Assembly: GCF_012926615.1 (NCBI RefSeq)
Contig: NZ_JABBNU010000003.1
Location: 402,848 to 466,847 of the forward strand
Length of the DNA stretch: 64,000 nt
Reading direction: 5' to 3'
DNA from: Marinigracilibium pacificum
Lineage (GTDB): Bacteria; Bacteroidota; Bacteroidia; Cytophagales; Cyclobacteriaceae
Below, one piece after another: positions 1 to 7,597 of this stretch. The translations under genes were made by a program, and so were the position numbers. Every line of letters starts with the position of its first letter. Within the stretch, counting starts at the first letter, position 1. A model generated the notes under the pieces. That model saw only the letters and a list, made by a program, of their open reading frames with translations, was not told where the DNA came from and did not search any database.

Positions 1-841
1 AGGTATCACCCTTCAATTCTGCCTCAGTTTCAGCCAGCGTTTTATTAAAATTTCCCGGATAAATATCTTTCTCAACAGATTTATACCCAAATGTGCTAAC
101 TCTAGTCCTAATCATATCTTCTTCCATATTATAAATTTCAAATGGAATGGATTGATTAGAATTCACACGCAGAATTTCATTTTGACCTGCTTCATCATTG
201 TACACATAAATAGTACTCTCTATCTCTTCTCCTGTTTGGACGGCTTGCGTAATGAATTTTATATATAACTCGCCCTTTTCTGCCTTTTCTTCTATTGTAA
301 ATTCTTCAGATACCTGACTAACGGGACTTTCTACCCCTTCGCTTATTTCATACGCATCATTTGAAGGTTCATCTATAGGTTGTGCTTGAGAGGAATAATC
401 ATTTAATATATCCGAAACTTCTTGATACTGTATACCACTTTTAGCAATTCCATCAACTTGATGAGCATAAACCCATGCATCATAATATGACCTGTCTCTG
501 ACATCCTGAACTAAATGATTAGCATGTCTCTTTTCAGCTAATTGATAAGCATAAATATAAAAGAGATCTCTTTCCGGAACATAACCATAATTGTAGTTAA
601 CAAGTCTTCTCCTTAACCAAGTCATCATAGTTATAGCATTCTCAGTCTGTCTGAATGCACCAACAACTACATAATATCCCGGAGCAAGTGTTTGACTTTT
701 ATCAGGAGTAGGCACAGGCCTGTCGTAAGGTAATGGTTGAGCATCAACCCCGACACTCAATACAAATAGCAAAAGTACAATCAAAACACTTCTGAATGAG
801 TTAATTTTGCTATCACCTGTTAAAAAATTGCAAAAAATCAT
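1..841 (-). CDS. SPOR-domain secreted protein, C-terminal part outside the window
   Basis: I read this open frame from the minus strand: it runs from an ATG at 841 to the window edge without a stop (280 codons seen). The start MIFCNFLTGDSK is followed by a hydrophobic stretch (SVLIVLLLFVLSVG) ending in DAQ, which looks like a signal peptide. Residues about 55-125 (GYYVVVGAFRQTENA, then YGYVPERDLFYIYAY and YYDAWVY) resemble a SPOR fold, which in known families binds denuded peptidoglycan glycan strands. An acidic linker follows, and then a second, unidentified beta-rich domain starts near residue 175. A small dyad (ATATATC-gtt-GATATAT, 845-861) sits directly before the start and could affect translation. 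The protein is probably periplasmic or attached to the cell wall. The missing C-terminus could be an OmpA-type domain, but that cannot be seen. Confidence 0.65.
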   Translation of the reverse strand, partial: MIFCNFLTGDSKINSFRSVLIVLLLFVLSVGVDAQPLPYDRPVPTPDKSQTLAPGYYVVVGAFRQTENAITMMTWLRRRLVNYNYGYVPERDLFYIYAYQLAEKRHANHLVQDVRDRSYYDAWVYAHQVDGIAKSGIQYQEVSDILNDYSSQAQPIDEPSNDAYEISEGVESPVSQVSEEFTIEEKAEKGELYIKFITQAVQTGEEIESTIYVYNDEAGQNEILRVNSNQSIPFEIYNMEEDMIRTRVSTFGYKSVEKDIYPGNFNKTLAETEAELKGDT

Positions 842-929
842 ACCATATATCGTTGATATATGATAAAATAACGACAATTATTAAAAAAGTCCTAATAAAC
901 TTTCTTTTTTTACACTTTTTTAACCCAAC

Positions 930-1724
930 CTATACTGCAACTTCTGCTTTAATATGAGGATGTGGATCATATCCTACCAATTCAAAATCTTCAAATTTGA
1001 ATTCAAAAATATCCTTTACATCCGGATTAATCTTCATTTGAGGTAATGATCGATGTTCCCTTGATAACTGAAGTTTGGCCTGATCAAAATGATTTGAATA
1101 TAGGTGAGCATCCCCAAAAGTGTGAATAAATTCATGAGGAACCAGATCACACACCTGTGCCATCATCATTGTTAATAATGCATAAGATGCAATATTAAAC
1201 GGTACTCCCAAAAATACATCTGCACTTCGTTGGTACAACTGACAAGAAAGCTTACCCTCTGCTACATAAAATTGAAACATTGTGTGACATGGAGGTAAAG
1301 CCATGCTTTGAATATCACTTACATTCCATGCACTTACAATTAGTCTTCTCGAATCCGGATTATTCTGGATCATATCAACCAATTGGCTTATCTGGTCAAC
1401 TGTATTTCCATCAGGAGTTGGCCAACTTCTCCATTGATGACCATATACCGGTCCCAACTCTCCGTTTTCATCCGCCCATTCATCCCAGATTCGGACCCCG
1501 TTTTCTTTTAGATATTTTATATTGGTATCACCACTCAAAAACCATAGCAATTCATGAATAATTGATCTTAAATGAAGCTTTTTTGTTGTCACAAGTGGAA
1601 AACCTTCCTGAAGGTCAAACCTCATCTGATGACCAAATATTGATCGGGTTCCGGTACCGGTTCTATCACTTTTATCTGTCCCTTCGTTCAGAATCTTTTC
1701 CATTAAGGCATGATATTGCTCCAT
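930..1724 (-). CDS. thyA: Thymidylate synthase
   Basis: The enzyme makes dTMP from dUMP using 5,10-methylenetetrahydrofolate and is cytosolic. The 264-residue length equals that of the classic ThyA of E. coli. The catalytic cysteine is C146 in [11 protein letters not shown]. The phosphate-binding arginine R21 lies in SDRTGTGT, and the SRR segment around residues 125-127 and the FNIASYALL folate/dUMP segment near 177 are intact. No dihydrofolate reductase gene, its frequent partner, is adjacent in this window. A TAAATTTG -7 box lies 43 bp upstream on the minus strand. Identification is secure from the motifs. Confidence 0.97.
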   Translation of the reverse strand: MEQYHALMEKILNEGTDKSDRTGTGTRSIFGHQMRFDLQEGFPLVTTKKLHLRSIIHELLWFLSGDTNIKYLKENGVRIWDEWADENGELGPVYGHQWRSWPTPDGNTVDQISQLVDMIQNNPDSRRLIVSAWNVSDIQSMALPPCHTMFQFYVAEGKLSCQLYQRSADVFLGVPFNIASYALLTMMMAQVCDLVPHEFIHTFGDAHLYSNHFDQAKLQLSREHRSLPQMKINPDVKDIFEFKFEDFELVGYDPHPHIKAEVAV

Positions 1725-1766
1725 AAGTAATGCTTATTTTCAGGTGATATTTTTCAAAACAATATA

Positions 1767-1774
1767 CAAATTTA
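1767..1774 (-). promoter_or_regulatory. Possible thyA -7 box (TAAATTTG)
   Basis: On the minus strand TAAATTTG matches the Bacteroidota primary-sigma -7 consensus TAnnTTTG. It would place the transcript start about 35 nt before the thyA ATG. No clear -33 TTG is seen at the usual distance, so this is tentative. Confidence 0.35.
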
Positions 1775-1842
1775 TAAGATTATATCGGAATAACATTAAC
1801 TTGATACCAGAATACCAAAATCACTATTGACCTCAATCTTTC

Positions 1843-4113
1843 ATGTATAGAAAACTTGCAAGATATTTTCTTTTTACAGCCCTGTTATTCACAATTTTCT
1901 TTGGCTACTCACTAAAAGATGTTGGCTTTGATTATGATTTCGAACGTTTCTTTCCAGAGAAAGATCCGGATTTAACTTATTACAATAAGTATAGAGAGGT
2001 TTTTGGTGAGGACAATGACTATTTTCTGCTTGGAATAAATTCTGAGAATGAAAATTTTCTAGATACCTCATTTCTTAAAAAAACAATCATACTCAAAGAT
2101 TCGCTCCTTAAAATAAAAGGTATCACTAATATCATTTCGCCACTTGATGCCAAAAAGATGGTGAAAACACCACTTGGAATGGTTCAAGTCCCATACTTCC
2201 ACCCTGATTCTCACTCAAAACTAAATCAGGATATTGAAAGATGGGAAAATGAAAAACCTGCACCTTTCTATGATCTAACAAATATAGATAAAGGAGCAAT
2301 TGCTCTACTAATTATTCATGAACCTATAAAAGAGGATATTGGAGCCTCAAGAGATTTATTTCAAAAAATAGAATCTACTACAGGAGCTTTTTTTAAAGAC
2401 TACAAACTCGCCGGGAAGCTGAAAGCTCAACCGGTCTTTGTAGATAAAATGCAAAAGGAACTATTACTATTTCTTTCCATATCGGTGGTATTAACAACCA
2501 TCATTCTATTTTTAGTTTTCAGAAGTTTCAGAGGGATAATCTTTCCACTTTTGATTGTGGTTGTGTCAGTATTATGGACAATTGGATTCATGACAATTAC
2601 TGGTAAAAAACTTGACTTACTTATGGTTATGCTACCTACAATCCTGTTTGTTGTGGGTATGTCTGATGTCATTCATTTCTCCAACAAATACATTGAAGAA
2701 TTAAGACAAGGTAAACCAAAACTTAAGGCATTAATTAAAACAGTAAGAGAAATCGGACTAGCGACATTCCTTACCTCATTAACCACAGCAATAGGTTTTT
2801 TCACTTTATATACTCTAAACATTGCGCCGATTAGAGAATTTGGAATCTATACAGGTATAGGAGTTTTTATGGCTTATATGGTAACACTCCTTGTATTGCC
2901 ATCTCTATATATTTTCACAAAGAAGCCAAGGCAATCACACAACCAAAACAATAAAACCTTCTGGCTAAAACTGATGAGTAAATGCTTTAGGTTCGTCTTT
3001 AAAAACAGAAGAGCAATTCTTATTTCTTCAATTGTTTTGACCTCAATATGTCTTATAGGAACATCCAGTATAAAAGTTAATGCATTTCTTATTGATGACT
3101 TGCCTAAAGATGATCCACTGAAACAGTCATTTGTATATTTTGATGAAAACTTCGGTGGAGTAAGACCTCTGGAAATAGCTATTAAAAGCGAGGACAATAA
3201 TTCATTATTAGATTTAAAGCATGCAAAGGAGATTGAAAAAGTAGTAAACTTTATAGATACAGCCTACCATGCGGGAAATATATTATCAATCAATACCATA
3301 ATTAAAAACACTAACCAGGCACTTCATTCAGGGAAATATGAATTTCATAAAATCCCTGAATCAACTAATGATTTTAGAAAAATCGAACCTATGCTTGATG
3401 TTTTAAGGAAGCGGGGTGATTTAGATATTTTACTTGATAGTGGCGAAACTTATTCAAGGATCACAGCCAAAATCAAAGATTACGGTAGTGAAATAACCAC
3501 TCAAAAAAATATTCAGTTTAAGGAATATATAGAAAGTAACATTGACAATTCGCTAATCAGTGTACGATTAACAGGTACCTCAATTTTAATTGACAAATCA
3601 AATAATCTATTAATAGGTAATGTTCTAAAAGGAATGGCTATTGCATTAATTGTAGTAGCATTATTGATGGCAATACTTTTCAGAAGCTGGAAAATGATTA
3701 TCATTACCTGGATTCCGAATTTAATTCCATTATTGATAATGGCTGCAATCATGGGATTTTTTGATATTAACCTCAGACTTAGTACCGGAATAATATTTAC
3801 AATTGCTTTTGGAATTGCTGTTGATGATAGCATACATTTTTTATCAAAGTTCAAACTAGAACTAGATGAAGGAAAAAGTGTGCTTTACTCCTTAAAAAGA
3901 GCTTACCTCAGTACCGGAAAAGCAATAATCCTGACATCATTAATATTAGTGTCAGGATTTCTAAGCTTGGTGCTATCTGATTTTGGAGGAACCTTTTATA
4001 CAGGATTACTAATCGGAATCACATTACTCATTGCAATGGTTATCGACTTGACTGTATTACCGGTCCTTATATTATTAATTTTCAGAGATAGCGATTCCAG
4101 AATAAGAAGATAA
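1843..4113 (+). CDS. RND-superfamily (MMPL/patched-like) exporter
   Basis: This is a 756-residue inner-membrane protein with the two-fold RND layout. Each half has one membrane helix, a large periplasmic loop and a block of five helices. The first helix is at about 8-25, the first helix block at about 205-360, helix 7 near 395, and the second block at about 600-750. The MMPL/sterol-sensing-like segment GIAVDDSIHFLSKF sits in the second block (near 665-680), and the equivalent VGMSDVIHFSNKY sits in the first. The length is shorter than that of AcrB-type drug pumps and fits the MMPL/hopanoid-lipid-exporter group, driven by the proton gradient. No membrane-fusion protein or TolC gene is adjacent, so the substrate is unknown; lipids are a guess from the family. 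The PspC gene downstream is convergent, with 2 bp between the stops. Confidence 0.85.
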   Translation: MYRKLARYFLFTALLFTIFFGYSLKDVGFDYDFERFFPEKDPDLTYYNKYREVFGEDNDYFLLGINSENENFLDTSFLKKTIILKDSLLKIKGITNIISPLDAKKMVKTPLGMVQVPYFHPDSHSKLNQDIERWENEKPAPFYDLTNIDKGAIALLIIHEPIKEDIGASRDLFQKIESTTGAFFKDYKLAGKLKAQPVFVDKMQKELLLFLSISVVLTTIILFLVFRSFRGIIFPLLIVVVSVLWTIGFMTITGKKLDLLMVMLPTILFVVGMSDVIHFSNKYIEELRQGKPKLKALIKTVREIGLATFLTSLTTAIGFFTLYTLNIAPIREFGIYTGIGVFMAYMVTLLVLPSLYIFTKKPRQSHNQNNKTFWLKLMSKCFRFVFKNRRAILISSIVLTSICLIGTSSIKVNAFLIDDLPKDDPLKQSFVYFDENFGGVRPLEIAIKSEDNNSLLDLKHAKEIEKVVNFIDTAYHAGNILSINTIIKNTNQALHSGKYEFHKIPESTNDFRKIEPMLDVLRKRGDLDILLDSGETYSRITAKIKDYGSEITTQKNIQFKEYIESNIDNSLISVRLTGTSILIDKSNNLLIGNVLKGMAIALIVVALLMAILFRSWKMIIITWIPNLIPLLIMAAIMGFFDINLRLSTGIIFTIAFGIAVDDSIHFLSKFKLELDEGKSVLYSLKRAYLSTGKAIILTSLILVSGFLSLVLSDFGGTFYTGLLIGITLLIAMVIDLTVLPVLILLIFRDSDSRIRR

Positions 4114-4115
4114 AG

Positions 4116-4343
4116 CTAGTATCCTCTATTATTTCCGTAATATTGTCTCTCCGGCATTATAACCCATAAAATAATGTATACTATTAATCCAGGAAATGCA
4201 GCACTGAATAATGACACTAATACATAAATGATTCTTAGCAGACTAGAATCCATATTAAAATACTCTGCCAGACCGCCAATTACTCCTGCCACCATTTTAT
4301 CTCTTGAAGATCTTCTCAACTCTTTTTCATTATAATTCGCCAT
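4116..4343 (-). CDS. PspC-domain small membrane protein
   Basis: This 75-residue protein matches the PspC domain (phage-shock-protein C). It has an N-terminal soluble part with RSSRDKMVAGVIGGLAEYF, then one hydrophobic helix (about residues 35-63) ending in YIILWVIMPE. PspC domains act at the inner membrane in envelope-stress signalling. Stand-alone copies are common in Bacteroidota and their role there is poorly defined. No pspA or pspF lies nearby. The family call is firm and the function is not. Confidence 0.85.
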   Translation of the reverse strand: MANYNEKELRRSSRDKMVAGVIGGLAEYFNMDSSLLRIIYVLVSLFSAAFPGLIVYIILWVIMPERQYYGNNRGY

Positions 4344-4829
4344 ACTGCTATAAGTTTAAATTCAATTAATAAGGTAATAGATATTAACTTTTTGTTGCAA
4401 TATATCAAAAACCATTTAAGCATTCTTCGATACAAAGCATCATAACAATATCTAATCACAATTCATTCCTAAGTTTTCAAACGATTGATTATCAATAATT
4501 TAACATAAACACACTAAATTATTTCTGTCCAATACTGAACACCCTTATTGAAAAAATGTACACTATACCTAATAGATATTTCTTTCATCGAAATCTCACA
4601 TACTTTATGATGCATACAATAATGACAATCTATTAACACATAATAAAATTAAAGTCAAAACACCCAAAAGCACTCCAAAACAAAATTTTAAACTGAATTA
4701 ACCACAACTAACCAAATAATCACACACCATTAAACAATAAACTAAAAATTTTCATTTGCAAATAATTAAAAAAACTTACATCTATAAGATTTTAAAAAAT
4801 TGTTAATGTTTAAGTGACAGATTATGAGA
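4344..4829. other. AT-rich intergenic stretch with no recognisable gene
   Basis: About 490 bp of very AT-rich DNA lies upstream of the PspC gene and the small peptide gene. No open frame with a plausible start and ribosome-binding site was found on either strand. The only motif I note is CAAACGATTG at 4478-4487, which is related to the operator-like sites near pckA and the SusE-like gene but is a weaker match. Confidence 0.4.
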
Positions 4830-4837
4830 TAGCTTTG
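4830..4837 (+). promoter_or_regulatory. Possible -7 box (TAGCTTTG) for the small membrane peptide
   Basis: TAGCTTTG fits TAnnTTTG exactly and lies 34 bp before the ATG of the 30-codon ORF. A good ribosome-binding site (AAGGAG at 4853-4858) lies between them. No convincing -33 element was found at the standard spacing. Confidence 0.4.
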
Positions 4838-4871
4838 TAAGACTAGCTAACTAAGGAGATATAAGTGAGAT

Positions 4872-4964
4872 ATGGATTTGTTAAGTATTTTTGTTTTTGC
4901 GATAGTTGTTGGTGGACTGATGTTTGGTAAATCAATTAAGCACGAGATTAAACACAGTAAATAA
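4872..4964 (+). CDS. 30-residue single-helix membrane peptide
   Basis: The ORF encodes MDLLSIFVFAIVVGGLMFGK followed by ten mostly basic residues. It is a hydrophobic helix (residues 2-19) with a small-residue GG patch and a positive C-terminal tail (KSIKHEIKHSK), as expected for an N-out, C-in membrane peptide. The case for a real gene is the ordered set of a -7 box (4830), a strong AAGGAG ribosome-binding site 13 nt before the ATG, and a stop 22 bp before the convergent neighbour's stop. I do not recognise a family. It could instead be a leader peptide or a type I toxin-like peptide, but no antisense RNA was identified. Confidence 0.5.
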   Translation: MDLLSIFVFAIVVGGLMFGKSIKHEIKHSK

Positions 4965-4986
4965 TTTTTTTATATTTCTTATGGGG

Positions 4987-5928
4987 CTATTTTTTCAACA
5001 GCATACTCCCATAAGAATAACCACCTCCAAACACACTGAGGGCGATAAGGTCATCTTTCGACAATCTATCAAATCTTTCTGATAGACCAATTGTACATCC
5101 GGCACAACCAGTATTACCCAGGTATTCAACATTGGAAACTGTTTGCTCAGTTCTTAGACCAAGTTGATCTCCTACATTTTTGGTAATTCTGAGATTTGCC
5201 TGGTGTGGAATAAAGTAATTAAGATCCTCTGGAGTTAAATCATTCTTAGAAAGAATTTCTCTGGTGATTTCAGTCATATACTGACAGGCATGAATGAAAA
5301 CATCTCTCCCGTTTGGCATATACAAACCATCAATAAGATTCAAATTCACACTTTCATTTGCCTTCCCTAGTGTACCGCCTCCACGAGTAATAATATCAAG
5401 AACCTTAACACTTTCTTCAGAATGCTTCTTTTTAGTTATATAAAGAGCTGAGGCTCCATCACCCCATAAATGCCCAGCCTTTTTATCTGTCACATCTGCA
5501 AATCTTGAATTATGGTCAGAAACCACAGCAAGGGCTTTAGTTGCTTTTCCCATAGCAAAATACCCTTCTATTACTTCCATAACATTAATAAAAGAAGAAC
5601 AAGCAGAGCTTAAAGATAAAACCATGGCATTTTCTGCACCCACATATCGTTGTACAGCATGACCCAAAGTAAATATAGTATCAAATGGAGTATAAGTTCC
5701 TCCAACAATTAGATCTACATCTGATAAATCAACATCAATTTTTAATTGAAGATGCTTTACGGCATCAATACCCATAGTATTGGTATTCTCATCATCTTCG
5801 GCTTTACGGCGTTCTCTCATCCCTGTTCTTTCTGTAATCCACTCATCCGAAAGACCGGATTTATCCAAAAAGAAATCATTATTCACTACCGAATGAGGCA
5901 GGTAATGGGCAATTTGATCAATATACAT
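4987..5928 (-). CDS. 3-oxoacyl-ACP synthase III family (FabH-like) enzyme
   Basis: The protein is a thiolase-fold ketosynthase III that condenses an acyl-CoA or acyl-ACP with malonyl-ACP. The catalytic triad is visible: C110 in SSACSSF, H242 in IPHQANLRI and N272 in YLGNTGCAGC. The N-terminal signature WITERTGMRERR is typical. At 313 residues it is slightly shorter than housekeeping FabH. It is not next to plsX, rpmF or other fatty-acid genes, so it may be an accessory enzyme for a special starter unit or a polyketide-like lipid rather than the main FabH. The start region is unambiguous, and the gene is divergent from the esterase at 5988. Confidence 0.85.
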   Translation of the reverse strand: MYIDQIAHYLPHSVVNNDFFLDKSGLSDEWITERTGMRERRKAEDDENTNTMGIDAVKHLQLKIDVDLSDVDLIVGGTYTPFDTIFTLGHAVQRYVGAENAMVLSLSSACSSFINVMEVIEGYFAMGKATKALAVVSDHNSRFADVTDKKAGHLWGDGASALYITKKKHSEESVKVLDIITRGGGTLGKANESVNLNLIDGLYMPNGRDVFIHACQYMTEITREILSKNDLTPEDLNYFIPHQANLRITKNVGDQLGLRTEQTVSNVEYLGNTGCAGCTIGLSERFDRLSKDDLIALSVFGGGYSYGSMLLKK

Positions 5929-5987
5929 TTGCTGGTTGAGTTAATTCGGTGTCAAATATTTAAATTAATGAGCAAAATTCCTTTAAA

Positions 5988-6866
5988 ATGAAGCAATATT
6001 TTAGTTCTTTTCTATCATACGTATTTTTTTCAACTTTGATTACCTGCGCTTTGCATGCTCAGGAACTAGAAGAAAATACTTTATTAAATAACAGTTGGGT
6101 AAAAGCTAAGTCACTTTCTTCAAACTCTCGAGCTAACGATAATGTCTATGTTTATACAGATTCATTATCCAACCAATATATTAAAGGAAAGCGAGGCTTA
6201 ATTATTGCTTTACCTAATTCGTATTTTGAGAATCCAGCAAAACACTACCCTGTTATTTACATGATGGATGGTCAGAATTTATTTGATGCTGAAACTTCCT
6301 ATGCAGGTGAATGGAATGCAGACTCTACCCTCCTAGCATCAGGTAGCCAGTTGATTATTGTGGGCATTGATAATGGTAGCGCCCAACGCATAAATGACTA
6401 TACGCCACGTGAACACAATGAATATGGAGGGGGCAATGGCAAAAACTTTCTGAAGTTTATTATTGAAACTGTAAAGCCTTTAATAGACACTCAACTTAGA
6501 ACCATACCAGATAGAAATCACACATATATCGGAGGTAGTTCATTAGGAGGATTAATAAGTATTTATGCCCTCATGAACTTTGAAGAAACCTTTAGTAAAG
6601 GAATAATCTTTTCCCCATCATTTTGGTTTGATGACCTGATCATGGGTGAATTAAAAGAATGGAATCCCAAACATAAAATTAGTTTATATCTCCTAGTAGG
6701 TGGAAAAGAAGGTGAATCTATGGTTCCCGATACTGAATTAGCATATTCAATCTTAAAAACGAAAAAAAAGATCAGAAGCAAACAAATTACCGACATAAAT
6801 GGAGAACACAATGAAAGATTCTGGTCTAAATACCTGTCATACGCCATTGAATTCATAAAATACTAA
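5988..6866 (+). CDS. Secreted alpha/beta-hydrolase (enterochelin-esterase-like)
   Basis: This 292-residue protein starts with a signal peptide (hydrophobic 8-24, cleavage after LHAQ). The body matches the esterase D / Fes-like 'putative esterase' group: YPVIYMMDGQNLFD near 87-100, the nucleophile elbow GGSSLGG with S185, and a C-terminal GEHNERFW that supplies the likely catalytic H274. Such enzymes hydrolyse carboxyl esters such as acetylated sugars or siderophore lactones, in the periplasm or outside the cell. The substrate cannot be told from the sequence, and no siderophore or sugar gene is adjacent. Confidence 0.8.
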   Translation: MKQYFSSFLSYVFFSTLITCALHAQELEENTLLNNSWVKAKSLSSNSRANDNVYVYTDSLSNQYIKGKRGLIIALPNSYFENPAKHYPVIYMMDGQNLFDAETSYAGEWNADSTLLASGSQLIIVGIDNGSAQRINDYTPREHNEYGGGNGKNFLKFIIETVKPLIDTQLRTIPDRNHTYIGGSSLGGLISIYALMNFEETFSKGIIFSPSFWFDDLIMGELKEWNPKHKISLYLLVGGKEGESMVPDTELAYSILKTKKKIRSKQITDINGEHNERFWSKYLSYAIEFIKY

Positions 6867-6900
6867 AAAAAACCCTCAGATGAATTTTTCAACTGAGGGT
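6866..6900 (-). terminator. Rho-independent terminator of the 93-residue gene
   Basis: Arms ACCCTCAG (6872-6879) and CTGAGGGT (6893-6900) pair perfectly around a 13-nt loop. On the minus strand the hairpin runs into a T-tract (A-run 6866-6872 on the plus strand). It ends transcription of the gene at 6934-7215 and may also block read-through from the convergent esterase. Confidence 0.8.
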
Positions 6901-6933
6901 ACCACACATAAAGAAACCAAAATAAACTAATTG

Positions 6934-7215
6934 TTATTTTCTGTAACTAGTCTTTACTTTATCAGCTTCAGACTTGTCACCATTATTTATCATTACTTTT
7001 TGCTGCTCCTTTTTCTCATATCGGCTTCTTGCAGCTTCGAAGTAACTAATGTTTTTTGCTGTCTTTTTATTTTCATTAACCTCGCTATTCCCCTGAGCTT
7101 CTTTGGTGCCTGTTCCATCCGGAGATTCTACTCCTTCTGTGATACTTTGCCCATTCACAAATGTTGCAGACAATACAAATAAAAATAGGGCTCCAAATAA
7201 ATTTCTTTTAATCAT
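6934..7215 (-). CDS. Small secreted hydrophilic protein of unknown function
   Basis: The gene encodes 93 residues with a signal peptide (MIKRNLFGALFLFVLSATF, cleavage near VNGQ). The mature chain of about 70 residues is Lys/Glu/Asn-rich, lacks cysteines and is probably disordered (GTGTKEAQGNSEVNENKK, ending VKTSYRK). A purine-rich AAAGGAAAAG lies 5-15 nt before the ATG, and a perfect terminator follows the stop, so the gene unit looks real. No family is recognised. Confidence 0.6.
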   Translation of the reverse strand: MIKRNLFGALFLFVLSATFVNGQSITEGVESPDGTGTKEAQGNSEVNENKKTAKNISYFEAARSRYEKKEQQKVMINNGDKSEADKVKTSYRK

Positions 7216-7597
7216 AATCTTTTCCTTTTTAACTTAATAAACATTTTAGCTGGTCGAGGAATAATACAAATGTAGTTATTCCATTAATCATAAAAACGCG
7301 GGGTTCTCTCCATATATTACATATGTATTCATTTAAAAAAGAATAGAAAAGAATTGTCTCAGCACTAAAAGACAGTAATTAATAACGTCAGTTTCAAATA
7401 AAATACTGCTGTGTTTATTTAAATATTAGAATTAATCAACATAATTCATTCTGTATGTCCACATATATTACTCCTGATTGGCGAATAGGTTTTTGAATAC
7501 TGACTAAGGGAGTTTTGTGCAATTCATATAAATAATCTTTTGTGTAATCCGAGTTAAAAAAGGTATTTTTGCCTCAAATCGGAAATTCATAATAATT
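7216..7597. other. Intergenic region between divergent genes, containing the leuS promoter
   Basis: About 380 bp without an ORF of credible length. The only feature I can support is the leuS promoter near the right end, which is listed separately. Confidence 0.5.
7539..7571 (+). promoter_or_regulatory. leuS promoter (TTTG - 21 bp - TATTTTTG)
   Basis: TTTG at 7539-7542 and TATTTTTG at 7564-7571 are separated by 21 bp. Both elements and the spacing match the Bacteroidota sigma consensus (TTTG, about 19-21 bp, TAnnTTTG). The predicted start falls about 20 nt before the leuS ATG. Confidence 0.65.
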
